Assembly (NCBI GenBank): GCA_024638165.1
Contig: JAHEKV010000004.1
Location: forward strand, 340,022-404,021
Direction of reading: 5' to 3'
From: Flavobacteriaceae bacterium
GTDB taxonomy: Bacteria; Bacteroidota; Bacteroidia; Flavobacteriales; Flavobacteriaceae
Length of the DNA: 64,000 nucleotides
The notes below the pieces were generated by a model, which worked only from the letters and a program-made list of their open reading frames with translations, made no database searches and was not told where the DNA came from. Positions 1-10,768 of the stretch are shown here, in pieces. Each line of letters begins with the position of its first letter. Positions within the stretch are counted from its first letter, which is position 1. The position numbers and the translations under genes are program-made.

Positions 1-2036
1 ATTTGAAACAGGTATTCAATGATCGTTTCGAAAAGGATGGTATCACTTTCGATCAGCCAAGCATACATCTCTTTAGTTTTAATAACCCATTAGGGGCTTG
101 TAAAAAATGTGAAGGATACGGTGATTTAATTGGCATTGACCCTACCCTTGTCATCCCTAATACCGGCTTGTCAATTTATGAAGGAGCAATTGCTCCATGG
201 AATAGCGATCGATTTGTTCGATATAAGGATAAGCTTATAGCTAAAGCTGCATCTGTTGGTATCTCCATTCACAAGCCTTGGTTTGAACTCAGTGATGAAA
301 CAAAATTGATTATTTGGAAGGAGCGAAAGTTGTTTACAGGAATCGATGCGTTTTTCGATAAAATCGAAGAAAAGAACTATAAAATTCAAAACCGTGTACT
401 GCTTTCTAGATATCGCGGTCGATCAGAGTGTCCAGAATGCGAAGGCAAACGTCTTCGCAAAGAGGCTTCCTACGTAAAGGTTGCTGACAAAAGTATTGCT
501 GAGCTACTATTAATGCCTGCTGAAGATTTGCTTGATTGGATAAAAAGCGTCAATCTAAACGAACATGATAAAGCAGTATCAGAACGAATTATCATCGAGA
601 TTACTTCGAGATTAGAATACTTAGTAAAGGTTGGATTGGGCTATTTAACCCTAAACAGAAAGTCAAGTACATTATCGGGTGGTGAAAGCCAACGGATACA
701 TTTAGCTAATGCTATTGGAAGCAGCCTGGTGGGATCTATGTATATTCTTGATGAACCTACTATTGGTCTTCACTCGAAAGACACTCATCAAATCATTGAA
801 GTTCTGCAAGACCTTAGAGATTTAGGAAACACCGTGATTTTAGTGGAGCATGATGAGGATATTATGAAGTCAGCCGATTATCTCATTGATATTGGACCAT
901 TGGCTGGTAGCCTCGGAGGTGAAGTAGTAGCCGAAGGATCACCTGAGCAATTTTTAAAGTCAGAGGCTCTTACCGCTAATTACTTGACTGGAAGGTTAGA
1001 AATACCTGTTCCTGAAAAGCGAATAAAACCTAAATACTTTATCGATATTAAAGGAGCACGTGCGCATAACTTAAAAAACATTGACGTAAGTATTCCATTA
1101 GATTGTCTAACCGTAGTAACAGGGGTTTCAGGTAGTGGAAAGAGTACACTCATCAGAGGTATTCTTTATCCTGCACTCTTAAAACATCTTCAAGGTCATG
1201 GCCCTAAAGCCTTGGAACACGATCATATCGGTGGAAGTTTAAAGAGAATTGAAGCCATTGAAATGGTTGATCAAAACCCCATCGGACGTTCTTCTAGATC
1301 TAATCCAGTTACCTATATCAAAGCGTATGATGATATCAGAGAATTGATGGCACGTCAAAAGAGAAGTAAACTCAATCAATTCAAGGCAAAACATTTCTCT
1401 TTTAATATTGACGGCGGACGTTGTGATCAATGTAAAGGTGACGGTGAAGTAACCGTAGAAATGCAATTTATGGCCGATGTAGTGCTCACTTGTGAGGCTT
1501 GTAAAGGAACTCGATTCAAAGAAGAGGTTCTTGAGGTTCAATTCCAAGAAAAGAATATTCACGATCTTTTAAAACTCACGGTACAAGAAGCTTATGATTT
1601 TTTTGAAACCCACGGTGAGTATAAGATTGCTAGAAAGTTACGTCCACTAATCGATGTAGGCTTAGGGTATGTTCAACTCGGGCAGTCCTCTGCCACTTTA
1701 TCTGGCGGTGAGGCTCAGAGAATTAAACTAGCATCATTTCTAAGTAAAGGAAATAATAGTTCTCGAACCCTTTTCATATTTGATGAACCCACCACAGGAT
1801 TACACTTTCACGACATCAAACTCCTTTTAGATTCTTTTACTGCTCTAATTGCGAATGGCCATACAGTTATCGTTGTTGAACACCATCTTGATCTTATTAA
1901 ATGTGCTGATCATATTATTGATTTAGGACCCGTTGGAGGAAATAAAGGTGGACAACTTCTTACCGTTGGAACTCCTGAAGAAGTGGTATTGTCTAAGGAT
2001 TCGTTTACCGCTGAGTACCTTAGATTAAAGATTTAA
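1..2036 (+). CDS. uvrA: UvrA, excinuclease ABC subunit A (5' end outside window)
   Basis: DNA-damage recognition subunit of the UvrABC nucleotide excision repair complex, cytoplasmic. The reading frame is open at the left edge, so the N-terminal part with the first Walker A is missing; about 677 of the usual 940 residues are present. Visible are a Zn-binding CxxC pair near residue 33 (CKKC), its partner pair near 146 (CPEC), the first ABC signature LSGGESQR with [10 protein letters not shown], the second Walker [10 protein letters not shown], the second zinc module (CDQC...CEAC), and the second signature LSGGEAQR with FDEPTTGLH. The gene converges on the flippase and the two coding ends overlap by 17 bp, with no terminator between them. 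Confidence 0.97.
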   Translation, partial: LKQVFNDRFEKDGITFDQPSIHLFSFNNPLGACKKCEGYGDLIGIDPTLVIPNTGLSIYEGAIAPWNSDRFVRYKDKLIAKAASVGISIHKPWFELSDETKLIIWKERKLFTGIDAFFDKIEEKNYKIQNRVLLSRYRGRSECPECEGKRLRKEASYVKVADKSIAELLLMPAEDLLDWIKSVNLNEHDKAVSERIIIEITSRLEYLVKVGLGYLTLNRKSSTLSGGESQRIHLANAIGSSLVGSMYILDEPTIGLHSKDTHQIIEVLQDLRDLGNTVILVEHDEDIMKSADYLIDIGPLAGSLGGEVVAEGSPEQFLKSEALTANYLTGRLEIPVPEKRIKPKYFIDIKGARAHNLKNIDVSIPLDCLTVVTGVSGSGKSTLIRGILYPALLKHLQGHGPKALEHDHIGGSLKRIEAIEMVDQNPIGRSSRSNPVTYIKAYDDIRELMARQKRSKLNQFKAKHFSFNIDGGRCDQCKGDGEVTVEMQFMADVVLTCEACKGTRFKEEVLEVQFQEKNIHDLLKLTVQEAYDFFETHGEYKIARKLRPLIDVGLGYVQLGQSSATLSGGEAQRIKLASFLSKGNNSSRTLFIFDEPTTGLHFHDIKLLLDSFTALIANGHTVIVVEHHLDLIKCADHIIDLGPVGGNKGGQLLTVGTPEEVVLSKDSFTAEYLRLKI

Positions 2037-3435
2037 AAAATTCTCGAAGTTTCCCCTTTTGGTTAAGGTGTATTAGAAAAATCGCTAATAGTCCGATAGA
2101 AATATAAACCGCATAATCCTCGAATAGAATCCAAGCCAAACTTGATAACACAATCAATAGGACTGGCCAAAAATAGCTACGGCTCACAAGTGCTATTCGA
2201 AACCATCTCCATGCGAACCCATGTTTTAATGTGGAGAAAACACAAAATGTTAGCGCGGTAGCAAAAGCGGCACCTTTAAGACCGTATAAAGGGATCATCC
2301 AAAGATTGGTAAGCACCAGTAGAGAAAACATCAAAACACTTAAAACCAGATACTTTGAATAAAGTTTAGAGTATTGAAATAGCGGTGTGGTCAAGCCTGA
2401 AATAGCGTCGATAAATTTGGCGAAAATTAAAATGGGGATTAGGTCCAAACCCTTTTCAAACTCAGCGGGCAGAACGAATTGAATCAAAGGCAATGCAGCC
2501 AACAACAATAAAACAATAAGTGAGCTGAGATCTAAAATTTGATCGTTAGCACTTTTTAATTCATCAGCGATAGAAAACGAGTTGCTATCTAGCTGGTAAG
2601 AGCGTGCCGTCTTAGGGCCATATAGGGGTAAATAACCTCTAAACGGAATTGCAACGGTGGTTGCTATGAAAACAGCTACAGTATAATTAGCCACCTCAGA
2701 GGCAGTCATCAATTCGAACAGCATTACTTTATCTACCTCTAAAAAGAACAGACTTAAAGAACTCCCTAGTAATACCAACAACGAGTAGCTAAGTATCTTA
2801 TTCAACCTTAAACCTTTGAAATTAAAGGAGGGTAAGATTCCCGATATTTTTAAGGCTGTAATCCATATGAGTAGTGCTCGGGTTAAATAACTCATTAATA
2901 AAAACAGAATAAACCCTCTCCAATTAAAATCAGACCAAATAAGATGAATCAGGTATAGTGTTATCAATAAACGAGGATATACTTCTTTTAAAAAAACACC
3001 GAATCGTGGTTTAAATTGAAGCTTAGCCAGAGCAAAACCAAGTTCGAATACTCCCATTGACAATGCAATCGCCAAGATCGTTATTGATTCATACAAGGAG
3101 AGATTATTGACAGCCTCCGAGTATTGGCTTAACCAACCATGTAAGTAATAAACGACACCAAATAAAATTGAAGTAATCAGTGAGATTGCTAGTATAGCAA
3201 AACCTAATAAACGGGGTCTTTCAACAGGGGTAATCGAATCGTAAAATCGAAGAAGCCCTTGAGGCATGCCTAGACTGATAAAGGGCGAAATAAGCGTAGC
3301 TGATGCTAGAATAAAAGCAATCGTGCCATATTGTTCTACACCTACTAATCGAGTATAGAGCACAAGGGTGTTTAATGCTCCAAGAATAAAACCAAAAAGG
3401 GTTAATCCGCTTGAGTGAATAGAAGTTCTATTCAT
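2020..3435 (-). CDS. Polysaccharide flippase (Wzx/MATE-like)
   Basis: Inner-membrane protein of 471 residues with about 12-14 hydrophobic segments, resembling oligosaccharide or O-antigen flippases of the MOP superfamily that move lipid-linked glycans across the membrane. The N-terminus ([20 protein letters not shown] then [12 protein letters not shown]) has the usual helix 1-2 pattern of the family. It is the last gene of a three-gene minus-strand operon: its ATG overlaps the stop of the glycosyltransferase gene by 4 bp, so the two are probably translationally coupled. Substrate cannot be told from sequence. Confidence 0.88.
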   Translation of the reverse strand: MNRTSIHSSGLTLFGFILGALNTLVLYTRLVGVEQYGTIAFILASATLISPFISLGMPQGLLRFYDSITPVERPRLLGFAILAISLITSILFGVVYYLHGWLSQYSEAVNNLSLYESITILAIALSMGVFELGFALAKLQFKPRFGVFLKEVYPRLLITLYLIHLIWSDFNWRGFILFLLMSYLTRALLIWITALKISGILPSFNFKGLRLNKILSYSLLVLLGSSLSLFFLEVDKVMLFELMTASEVANYTVAVFIATTVAIPFRGYLPLYGPKTARSYQLDSNSFSIADELKSANDQILDLSSLIVLLLLAALPLIQFVLPAEFEKGLDLIPILIFAKFIDAISGLTTPLFQYSKLYSKYLVLSVLMFSLLVLTNLWMIPLYGLKGAAFATALTFCVFSTLKHGFAWRWFRIALVSRSYFWPVLLIVLSSLAWILFEDYAVYISIGLLAIFLIHLNQKGKLREFFKSLI

Positions 3436-4724
3436 AACGCCTTTATAAGTTTTACATATTGCTCTGCAGTAAAGAAACGGCTAAACGCTGAAATGTCGTT
3501 GTTTACTATCATATTCTCATTGGAAAGGTACCTAGAAAAAACTAGGTCTAGGTACGATTCTATGGCTAGCTTACTATCAGAAGTAACGCGATGAACGTTT
3601 TGAGAATCTAAAATTTTCTGTACATCCCAATTCTCAGGGCCAATAGCCAAAATTGGTCTTCTGGCTTTTAGGTAATTAAATAGTTTTCCGGGTATTGCAT
3701 AATTATATCCAGAAACTGAAGATTCGAGAAGTAGCAAACAGGCTGCCTTTCGCTCTAACTGCTCGCAATATTCTTTGGTTTGATAACCTAATAAGGCTAC
3801 ATAGGGTTCTAAGCCCAGACTAATCAGAGTATACTTGACTTCTTTAGAAACCTCTCCTACTAAGAAGATTTTCAAATGATCCCTCCAATCTTTACTCCTT
3901 TTAACCCTTTCACTGATCGTATGCCACAGATTTACTGAATTACGATGGGCAAAAAGTGACCCCGAATGAACCAAATAGAATCCTTCAGGAGAACGATTAT
4001 TTTCGATGAGATTCCCGTCATATCCATTGGTGATGCATTGAATCTTTTTGTCGTACTCTTTATATCGTTCTGATAAATGTTCTGCTAATGAAAAACTCGT
4101 AGTTACAATAGCATCACTTTGGCTAATAATCGATTTTTCTAGACGTTGATGTTTGTTCTTAGTTTTTTCGGTCAAGGGGAGAAATTGTAAATATCCGAGA
4201 TCTGCAATGGGGTCTCGTAAATCCGAAATCCAATTGATCTCCTCAAAGAGTTCCTTTAGTCTTAAACCTACTAAATGTGCACTATGAGGAGGTCCAGTAG
4301 TAATAAGAGTTACAGGGCCATCTATCTCCCTTTTCAGGTACCGAATGACCGTCTTACTCCAAAACAGACGAGCATCAGGAAAAAAATAATTGGCTCTGAA
4401 CCAAAAAGCTAATTTCTTTAGCCGCGAACTTTTTTCATTTGAGATTAAACCCTTTGAAAAATTTTTCGATTTACCCAATGAAAGCCGATTGATCCATCGT
4501 AAAGGTTCTATTGATCGAACCTTGACCACCTTGATTTTGTTTGAAATAGAGTTAGTCAAACCTTCATCTATTTGAGGGTAAAAAGGATTTTCAGGGATAA
4601 TAACCGTCAAATCCATTCCTAGATCTGAAACGTGATGGGCCAGCGAAAGCCAGCGTTGAACACCAGGACCTCCAGAGGGCGGCCAATAGTACGATATCAG
4701 GATAATTTTATTCAGCCTTTCCAC
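3432..4724 (-). CDS. Glycosyltransferase, GT-B fold (GT4-like)
   Basis: Predicted cytoplasmic glycosyltransferase of about 430 residues. The N-terminal Rossmann half begins with the motif ISYYWPPSGGPGVQRW, typical of Bacteroidota GT4-like enzymes with an N-terminal GT4-type domain; the C-terminal half holds VHSGSLFAHRN, a donor-site-like region and IPGKLFNYLKARRPILA. No ATG lies near the expected N-terminus. I chose GTG at 4724, which places MERLNKIILISYYWPP at the start; a TTG at 4742 would add six residues. Either start lies inside the end of the YfhO gene, so translation is probably coupled. The middle gene of a surface-glycan operon. Confidence 0.88.
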   Translation of the reverse strand: MERLNKIILISYYWPPSGGPGVQRWLSLAHHVSDLGMDLTVIIPENPFYPQIDEGLTNSISNKIKVVKVRSIEPLRWINRLSLGKSKNFSKGLISNEKSSRLKKLAFWFRANYFFPDARLFWSKTVIRYLKREIDGPVTLITTGPPHSAHLVGLRLKELFEEINWISDLRDPIADLGYLQFLPLTEKTKNKHQRLEKSIISQSDAIVTTSFSLAEHLSERYKEYDKKIQCITNGYDGNLIENNRSPEGFYLVHSGSLFAHRNSVNLWHTISERVKRSKDWRDHLKIFLVGEVSKEVKYTLISLGLEPYVALLGYQTKEYCEQLERKAACLLLLESSVSGYNYAIPGKLFNYLKARRPILAIGPENWDVQKILDSQNVHRVTSDSKLAIESYLDLVFSRYLSNENMIVNNDISAFSRFFTAEQYVKLIKAL

Positions 4725-7125
4725 GATATATGATGATAGCAACTATAACTAGAGCCAAAAGTCCAATTTGAGCGATGACTCGAATCCATAGGGTTTGTGA
4801 AACAATCTTTGGCTCGAAACTTAGGGTTATTTCTCCTTGACCTTCAGGGAGCATAGCCCCCATAAAAGAATAATTGGTTCTATATATTTTAAGAGATTCA
4901 CCCTTACTAGTTCTTAATACCCAATCCTCAGGGCTAGGTGAATAGTACCATTCTGAAAATACCACAAATGCTGGTGAATCTAATTGGTACCGATAACTAA
5001 TCTGGTTTTCCTTAAACGAACTAACCGCTACCCATTCAACTTCACTAAGTGTTCGATGCTCTTCATAATCGAATGAGAACAGCTCATTGATCTCTATCGA
5101 TTCTGTCTGACTGATTAGTGGTAAATTCAAGAAACTTTCTTTTAAAGAAGGTTGATAGTCAATAGACTTAGCTACCCAAACAGGTCCTTTTGAACTCGGA
5201 TAAGGAGATGCTATTCTTCTACCCTCCTCATCGTTACTTATCAGATACTTGATGTTTAATAAGTCTAATACTTCGTAGTTTTCGTTTGCGATATGATAAT
5301 CAAAAATCTGACTAATATAAGCGGGCTTCGCTGCATGATATCCTCCAATCGACCGATGGTGATATGCGGTAGTTGCACCGTTTAGCCCCTCATTCAGATT
5401 AAATACTCGGAAGTAGGTACTATCCGATTGAATGTCTTTATCTGCATCGGTAAGAGGTATTGGGTTTTGGAATTCCCATTTCGATTGAAAATGATCAACA
5501 GAAGTATACCGATAAACAACTCCACCTAAATCAAGTAAGACTGCAGCTAGAACCAAATAAATAAGCGCATCTTTTAATCGTCTTGAATACAGGTAGAGAA
5601 ACGTACAAACGACTAAAATGATAAGGAAAGAACGAAGTGAATCTTTTAAAGCAAGTGCGGTTCGATCCAATCGTAAAGCATCCATAAATTCTTGACCATA
5701 GGCACTTTCGTAACTGATATCATTTACACCCGAAAACCCGAGTATAAATGGTAATAATGCGCCTACACCAATAATGATAAGACTGACCATTAAGGCCCTG
5801 ATCAACGATTGGGTACTGGGAGATAACAACCACTTTCTTAATCCCAAAACGGCAATAATCGGTACCGAGAAAGAAAGTAGCACCTGAATGGAGGAAACTG
5901 CCCTAAACTTGTTGTAGAGCGGAAAATAATCGACAAATAAATGGCTTAGAAAACTCAGATTCTTCCCGAACGAAAGTAACAATGCCATTATCATGGAAAA
6001 GTACAACCATTTATAATCTTTAAAGGATAAGGTGAGCAGACCTAAAACAAATAGAAACAATACCGAAGCTCCGAGGTAAGCAGGAGCTGCAACGATCGGC
6101 TGACTACCAAAATACAATGGAGCATTGCTTGTGAAACTTTCAATTTCTGCTGGGCCAACATTATACTTCTCTAATAGTTGCTCTAAACGACTTCCCTTTG
6201 GCAATGGTTCACTATTCGATCCACCGAAAAGTCTTGGAATGAAAAGATTGAAAGACTCGGCAATTCCATAACTATAGGTGGTGATATAATCAAAGCTTAA
6301 TCCAGAATTAGTCGATGCTCCCTCCATTGAAATTTCTGGAGTCGATCGCGTACTAAACTGGGCGTACTGTCGGGTTGCAAAAATCGTAGAAGCGTTAAGA
6401 AGTACTGCCCAGAAAACAGATACTATAAAAACCCCTAGCCTTTTTAAAAATACTTCTGATTCTTTTGTAGTAAGAGCTTCGTATGCTTTAAATAGCAGAT
6501 ATACTCCGATAAGCATAAAAAGGTAGTAAGTCATTTGATAATGATTAGCTACCAGTTCTAAAGCCATGGAAACGGTTAAAAACAGTGTAGGCAGAATGAT
6601 CTTTCTCGTACGAAATAAGTAAAATAATGAAGCCAGAACTAATGGAAAATAGCCAATGGCGTGTGCCTTAGAATTATGACCTACTTCGATAATGATCAAA
6701 TGATAGGTCGCTAGAGAAAAAGCTATGGAACCTAACATTGAAAGTCTAAAATCTATCTTTAAACTCGATAGTAAGAGGTAAAAGGATATTAGGTAAAGAA
6801 ATAGGTAATCGATAGGTCGAGGTAAGAATCGAATGACACGATCTAACATTTTTACTCCCTGATAAGCATATTGAGCACCTAATTGGTACGTTGGCATTCC
6901 ACCGAAAGCATTTTGAGTATAGTAAGACTCCTCTCCCACCGCTCTTAATTCATTTCGCGAATGTGCCATTCCGTTATACTGAATAATGTCAGATTGCTCG
7001 AGTACTTTTCCTTGTAAGGCAGGATAATAAAAAACACAGGAAATAAGCAGAAAAGAAAGAAGTGCTATTCCATGGGTTTTAAAAAAAGTTGACATTTTAA
7101 AGGTGGATGTAGATTCGTTTGCCAT
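4708..7125 (-). CDS. YfhO family membrane protein (GT-C-like glycosyltransferase)
   Basis: Large inner-membrane protein of 805 residues: about a dozen transmembrane segments in the first two thirds, then a soluble extracytoplasmic region and a final C-terminal helix (LWIRVIAQIGLLALVIVAIIIY type). The order and length match the YfhO family, whose characterised Firmicutes members are GT-C enzymes that add sugars to teichoic acid from lipid-linked donors. The first extracytoplasmic loop carries the early acidic region (EQSDIIQYNGM) where GT-C enzymes keep their catalytic Asp. First gene of the YfhO-GT-flippase operon; 32 bp separate its start from the divergent GNAT gene. Substrate is unknown. 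Confidence 0.87.
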   Translation of the reverse strand: MANESTSTFKMSTFFKTHGIALLSFLLISCVFYYPALQGKVLEQSDIIQYNGMAHSRNELRAVGEESYYTQNAFGGMPTYQLGAQYAYQGVKMLDRVIRFLPRPIDYLFLYLISFYLLLSSLKIDFRLSMLGSIAFSLATYHLIIIEVGHNSKAHAIGYFPLVLASLFYLFRTRKIILPTLFLTVSMALELVANHYQMTYYLFMLIGVYLLFKAYEALTTKESEVFLKRLGVFIVSVFWAVLLNASTIFATRQYAQFSTRSTPEISMEGASTNSGLSFDYITTYSYGIAESFNLFIPRLFGGSNSEPLPKGSRLEQLLEKYNVGPAEIESFTSNAPLYFGSQPIVAAPAYLGASVLFLFVLGLLTLSFKDYKWLYFSMIMALLLSFGKNLSFLSHLFVDYFPLYNKFRAVSSIQVLLSFSVPIIAVLGLRKWLLSPSTQSLIRALMVSLIIIGVGALLPFILGFSGVNDISYESAYGQEFMDALRLDRTALALKDSLRSFLIILVVCTFLYLYSRRLKDALIYLVLAAVLLDLGGVVYRYTSVDHFQSKWEFQNPIPLTDADKDIQSDSTYFRVFNLNEGLNGATTAYHHRSIGGYHAAKPAYISQIFDYHIANENYEVLDLLNIKYLISNDEEGRRIASPYPSSKGPVWVAKSIDYQPSLKESFLNLPLISQTESIEINELFSFDYEEHRTLSEVEWVAVSSFKENQISYRYQLDSPAFVVFSEWYYSPSPEDWVLRTSKGESLKIYRTNYSFMGAMLPEGQGEITLSFEPKIVSQTLWIRVIAQIGLLALVIVAIIIYRGKAE

Positions 7126-7157
7126 GAATTACGTTGAATTTAAGCTAATTTAGGGCT

Positions 7158-8279
7158 ATGATTACGATCAAAGAATTAAAGACACAAAAAGAACTCGTCG
7201 ATTTTGTAAAGTTTTCTTTTAAACTCTATAAAAATACTCCTTATTGGATTCCTCCAATAATCAGTGATGAGGTAAATAGTTTCGATAAAAATCTTAACCC
7301 TGTTTTTGAACACGCTGACGCGCGCTTTTTCGTTGCTTTAAAGGGTAATGAAATTGTTGGGCGTATTGCAGCGATCATCAATCATGTAGAAGTTAACCAG
7401 CAAGGCCTTAAGAAAATGAGATTCGGATGGTTCGATTTTATCGACGATCTCGAGGTGTCTAAGGCATTACTTGATAAAGTGAATGAAATAGGGAAAGAGA
7501 ATCAATTGGAGTTTATGGAAGGCCCTGTAGGTTTCTCAAATCTAGATAAGGTTGGAGTGATGACCGAAGGTTTTGAGAATATGGGTACCATGATCACTTG
7601 GTATAACCATGCCTACTATGTCGATCATTACAAGGCTTATGGGTTAGAAAAGGAAAAGGGATATATAGAAAGTGAATTCCCTGCAGAAAACGCAGACCCC
7701 AAGTTCTTTGCCGGTTTCAGTGAGGTTATACAAAAGAGATATAATCTTCGACCTATAAATTTCAAGCGTACTAAGGATTTAATGCCTAAAGTGTATCAAA
7801 TGTTTGATCTCTTTAATGAAAGTTATAGCAAGCTATCTTCTTTCGTACCTATATCAGAACGGCAGAAAAAGTTTTTTAAAGAAAAGTACATTTCGTTCAT
7901 CAACCCCGAGTATATCAAATTTGTGGTTGACGAAAAAGATAAAATTGTTGCCTTCGCTATTGTCATGCCATCTTTTGCAAAAGCGCTAAAGAAAGCGAAT
8001 GGTAAATTATTTCCTTTTGGATTCATCTACCTTCTATGGGCAAAGTACTTTTCAAAAGATGTTACCTTTTATCTGATTGGGATTACTCCAGAATATCAAT
8101 CAAAAGGAGTTACCTCAATTTTATTCACCGAATTTAAACGCGAGTTTGATAAAAGAGGTATTCAGATGTGTCATCGAACACCAGAATTAGAAGACAATCA
8201 CGCTATCCATCGTCTATGGGTTAATTTCAATACTACCACCACCCAAAAACGACAAACGATGAAAAAAGTATTGGTATAA
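7158..8279 (+). CDS. GNAT-fold acetyltransferase-like protein
   Basis: Cytoplasmic protein of 373 residues belonging to a Bacteroidota family often labelled GTP cyclohydrolase in databases although the sequence looks like a GNAT fold. The N-terminal part (KFSFKLYKNTPYWIPP, then FFVALKGNEIVGRIAAIINH) matches beta strands of a GNAT core, and a second GNAT-like region near residues 255-350 contains FYLIGITPEYQSKGVTSILF, which fits the acetyl-CoA-binding strand and pyrophosphate loop. Substrate unknown. Monocistronic: divergent from yfhO and closed by a strong hairpin. Confidence 0.75.
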   Translation: MITIKELKTQKELVDFVKFSFKLYKNTPYWIPPIISDEVNSFDKNLNPVFEHADARFFVALKGNEIVGRIAAIINHVEVNQQGLKKMRFGWFDFIDDLEVSKALLDKVNEIGKENQLEFMEGPVGFSNLDKVGVMTEGFENMGTMITWYNHAYYVDHYKAYGLEKEKGYIESEFPAENADPKFFAGFSEVIQKRYNLRPINFKRTKDLMPKVYQMFDLFNESYSKLSSFVPISERQKKFFKEKYISFINPEYIKFVVDEKDKIVAFAIVMPSFAKALKKANGKLFPFGFIYLLWAKYFSKDVTFYLIGITPEYQSKGVTSILFTEFKREFDKRGIQMCHRTPELEDNHAIHRLWVNFNTTTTQKRQTMKKVLV

Positions 8280-8308
8280 AAAAAGGAGGCCATTAGCCTC
8301 CTTTTTTT
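8278..8308. terminator. Bidirectional rho-independent terminator
   Basis: Perfect stem of A7-GGAGGC and GCCTCC-T7 with loop CATTA. It lies between the convergent GNAT and PLP-acyltransferase genes. The A-run and T-run make it usable from both strands. Confidence 0.9.
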
Positions 8309-8327
8309 ATCACTGATATTCGTTCAG

Positions 8328-9587
8328 TTATTCATTCATTGCAGCACTAACAGCTGCCGAAAGTCTTTTGTAAGTTCCATTCTCTAATCTTTCACGTATT
8401 GCTGAGAAAGCGTCTAAAGTAATTGCTACATCCTCAAGGGTATGAGTAGCAGTAGGAATCATTCTTAGTAGGATAAGGCCCTTAGGAATTACCGGGTATA
8501 CTACAATAGAACAGAAAATACCATGGTTTTCACGTAAATCCTTAACAAGCGCCATTGCCTCAGGGATACTACCGTTTAAGTAGACCGGTGTAACACAACT
8601 TGATGTGGTTCCAATATCAAACCCTCTTTCTTTTAATCCACTTTGTAAGGCGTTTACATTTTCCCAAAGTTTTGCTTTCAACTCTGGACGAGAACGAAGC
8701 ATATCTAAGCGCTTAAGAGCTCCTTTTACGTAAATCATCGGTAATGATTTAGCAAACATCTGGGATCTAAGATTGTATTTTAAGTAATCGATAATTTCTT
8801 GATCTGCAGCCAAAAAGGCTCCAATACCTGCAAGTGATTTAGCAAAGGTTGCAAAGTAAACGTCAATATCGTCTTGAACTCCTTGCTCCTCACCAGCACC
8901 AGCACCTGTAGCACCTAAAGTACCAAAACCGTGTGCATCGTCTACTAGAAGTCTAAATTTGAATTTCTTTTTCAGTTCAACGATTTCTTTCAGTTTTCCT
9001 TGCTCACCACGCATACCAAAAACTCCCTCAGAAATTACGAGAATACCTCCATTCTGTTGTTCAGCAAGTTTAGTAGCTCTCTCCAAGTTTTTCTCTAAGC
9101 TTTCAATATCATTGTGTTGAAAGGTGAAACGCTTACCCATATGAAGACGAACACCATCAATTATACATGCGTGACAGTCTACGTCATAAACGATAATATC
9201 GTCCTTAGACACTAAAGCATCAATAGCAGACATAATACCTTGATAACCGAAGTTCAGTAAGTAAGCTGCCTCTTTATTTACAAAAGCCGCAAGTTCGTTT
9301 TGAAGTTGCTCATGAAAACCAGTATGACCACTCATCATACGAGCCCCCATTGGGTAAGCCGCTCCATAGGTAGCAGCAGCTTCAGCATCTACCGCCTTAA
9401 CTTCATCTAAGTTAGCTAGCCCTAAGTAGTCATTGATACTCCAAGTAAGTACTTCTTTTCCTTGAAATTTCATTCGATTCGAAATAGGCCCTTCTAGTTT
9501 TGGAAACACAAAGTATCCTTCTGCATGTGACGCCCATTTTCCTAATGGACCCTTATTCTCGATGATTCGATCAAATAAATCTCTCAT
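8328..9587 (-). CDS. Alpha-oxoamine synthase: serine palmitoyltransferase-like, probable cysteate acyltransferase (CapB-like)
   Basis: PLP-dependent enzyme of 419 residues of the alpha-oxoamine synthase family, which condenses an amino acid with an acyl thioester and releases CO2. Expected active-site residues are present: His139 (DCHACIIDG) stacking on PLP, the Asp216-x-x-His219 pair (VDDAHGFG) and the Schiff-base Lys250 (TFAKSLAG). Serine palmitoyltransferase and 2-amino-3-ketobutyrate ligase share this fold. The gene next to it, 65 bp upstream on the same strand, is a cysteine-synthase-like enzyme. That pairing is what is known for capnine-type sulfonolipid synthesis (CapA makes cysteate, CapB condenses it with a fatty acyl group to 3-ketocapnine). 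Family assignment is firm; the cysteate specificity is inferred from context. Confidence 0.85.
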   Translation of the reverse strand: MRDLFDRIIENKGPLGKWASHAEGYFVFPKLEGPISNRMKFQGKEVLTWSINDYLGLANLDEVKAVDAEAAATYGAAYPMGARMMSGHTGFHEQLQNELAAFVNKEAAYLLNFGYQGIMSAIDALVSKDDIIVYDVDCHACIIDGVRLHMGKRFTFQHNDIESLEKNLERATKLAEQQNGGILVISEGVFGMRGEQGKLKEIVELKKKFKFRLLVDDAHGFGTLGATGAGAGEEQGVQDDIDVYFATFAKSLAGIGAFLAADQEIIDYLKYNLRSQMFAKSLPMIYVKGALKRLDMLRSRPELKAKLWENVNALQSGLKERGFDIGTTSSCVTPVYLNGSIPEAMALVKDLRENHGIFCSIVVYPVIPKGLILLRMIPTATHTLEDVAITLDAFSAIRERLENGTYKRLSAAVSAAMNE

Positions 9588-9652
9588 ATATCTATAACAT
9601 TATGAAAATATGGGGCAAAAGTAAGATTTAAACAATTACCCTTAGAATTTTA

Positions 9653-10768
9653 CTATGAATTTGTGATCCCCGATTTTTCTGAAGCCTCTACTAATTCTTC
9701 AGCTTCTATAAAGCCTTGTTCAGTCATCCACTTCTCACTGTAAATTTTGCTCAAATAGCGCGATCCGTGATCAGGTAAAATAATGACTACCACACTATTT
9801 TTATCAAATATATTTTGATCATTATACAGCTCAGTAGCACGAAGTGCAGCACCTGATGTGTACCCAGCAAAAATACCTTCAGTTCGAGCAAGATTTCTAG
9901 CAGCTAGGGCGGCGTCTTTATCGGTAACCTTAACAAAGGTGTCAATCACACTAAAGTCGGTGGCACTAGGAATTAAATTCTTACCAAGGCCTTCAATACG
10001 GTACGGATGAATTTCATTTTCATCAAACTTTCCGGTTTCGTGGTATTTTTTGATCACCGATCCGTAGGCATCTACCCCTAAAATTTGAATACTCGGGTTT
10101 TGTTCTTTAAGGTACCTGGCAGTTCCAGATATCGTACCACCTGTGCCGCTACATGCAACTAGATGTGTGATACGACCTGCAGTCTGCTTCCAAATCTCAG
10201 GGCCTGTGGTTTTATAATGCGCCTCCGTATTCAGTTCATTGAAGTACTGATTAATGTATATCGAATTCGGAGTTTCAGCGTGAATTCTTTTGGCTACTTC
10301 GTAGTACGATCGAGGATCGTCAGCTGCTACATGTGCAGGACAAACATGAACCTCTGCACCCATGGCTTTTAAACCATCAATTTTATCCTGAGAAGACTTT
10401 GAGCTAACTGCTAGGATACATTTGTACCCTTTAACCATACTTGCCATGGCTAAACTAAAACCAGTATTTCCCGAGGTAGTTTCTACGATGGTATTACCCG
10501 GCTTTATCAATCCTTTAGCCTCGGCATTCTCAATAATAGATAAGGCGATTCGATCTTTAGAAGATTGTCCCGGATTAAACCATTCTAATTTAACATAAAA
10601 TTGACCTGGATAGTTCGCAGTGACTTTCTGAAGCTTTACAAGCGGTGTATCACCTACCAAGTCTAAGATAGACTCAGATGCCTGAATGCTTTTATTCTTT
10701 TTAAGAAGTGAGAACAAATTCAAAAATTTATCACAAAGATAATTAAACTCTACAAAGTGAGGGATCAC
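9653..10768 (-). CDS. Cysteine-synthase-family PLP enzyme, probable cysteate synthase (CapA-like)
   Basis: Fold-type II PLP enzyme (371 residues at maximal length) of the cysteine synthase / cystathionine beta-synthase family. The Schiff-base Lys is Lys71 in NPGQSSKDR; the substrate loop is [11 protein letters not shown] and the phosphate-binding glycine loop GTGGTISG. CapA-type enzymes of this family make cysteate from phosphoserine and sulfite; the adjacent acyltransferase supports that role, but ordinary cysteine synthase is not excluded. Start is uncertain: the given start is a GTG inside oligopeptidase B, while a TTG at 10723 would fit the length of homologues and sits just after a possible -7 element (TATCTTTG, 10734-10741). 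The protein aligns from about residue 30 on. Confidence 0.85.
   Translation of the reverse strand: MIPHFVEFNYLCDKFLNLFSLLKKNKSIQASESILDLVGDTPLVKLQKVTANYPGQFYVKLEWFNPGQSSKDRIALSIIENAEAKGLIKPGNTIVETTSGNTGFSLAMASMVKGYKCILAVSSKSSQDKIDGLKAMGAEVHVCPAHVAADDPRSYYEVAKRIHAETPNSIYINQYFNELNTEAHYKTTGPEIWKQTAGRITHLVACSGTGGTISGTARYLKEQNPSIQILGVDAYGSVIKKYHETGKFDENEIHPYRIEGLGKNLIPSATDFSVIDTFVKVTDKDAALAARNLARTEGIFAGYTSGAALRATELYNDQNIFDKNSVVVIILPDHGSRYLSKIYSEKWMTEQGFIEAEELVEASEKSGITNS

Noticed and set aside
7158..8279. GTP cyclohydrolase, the label often given to this family
   Set aside because: No GTP cyclohydrolase motifs are seen; the strand pattern fits a GNAT fold.
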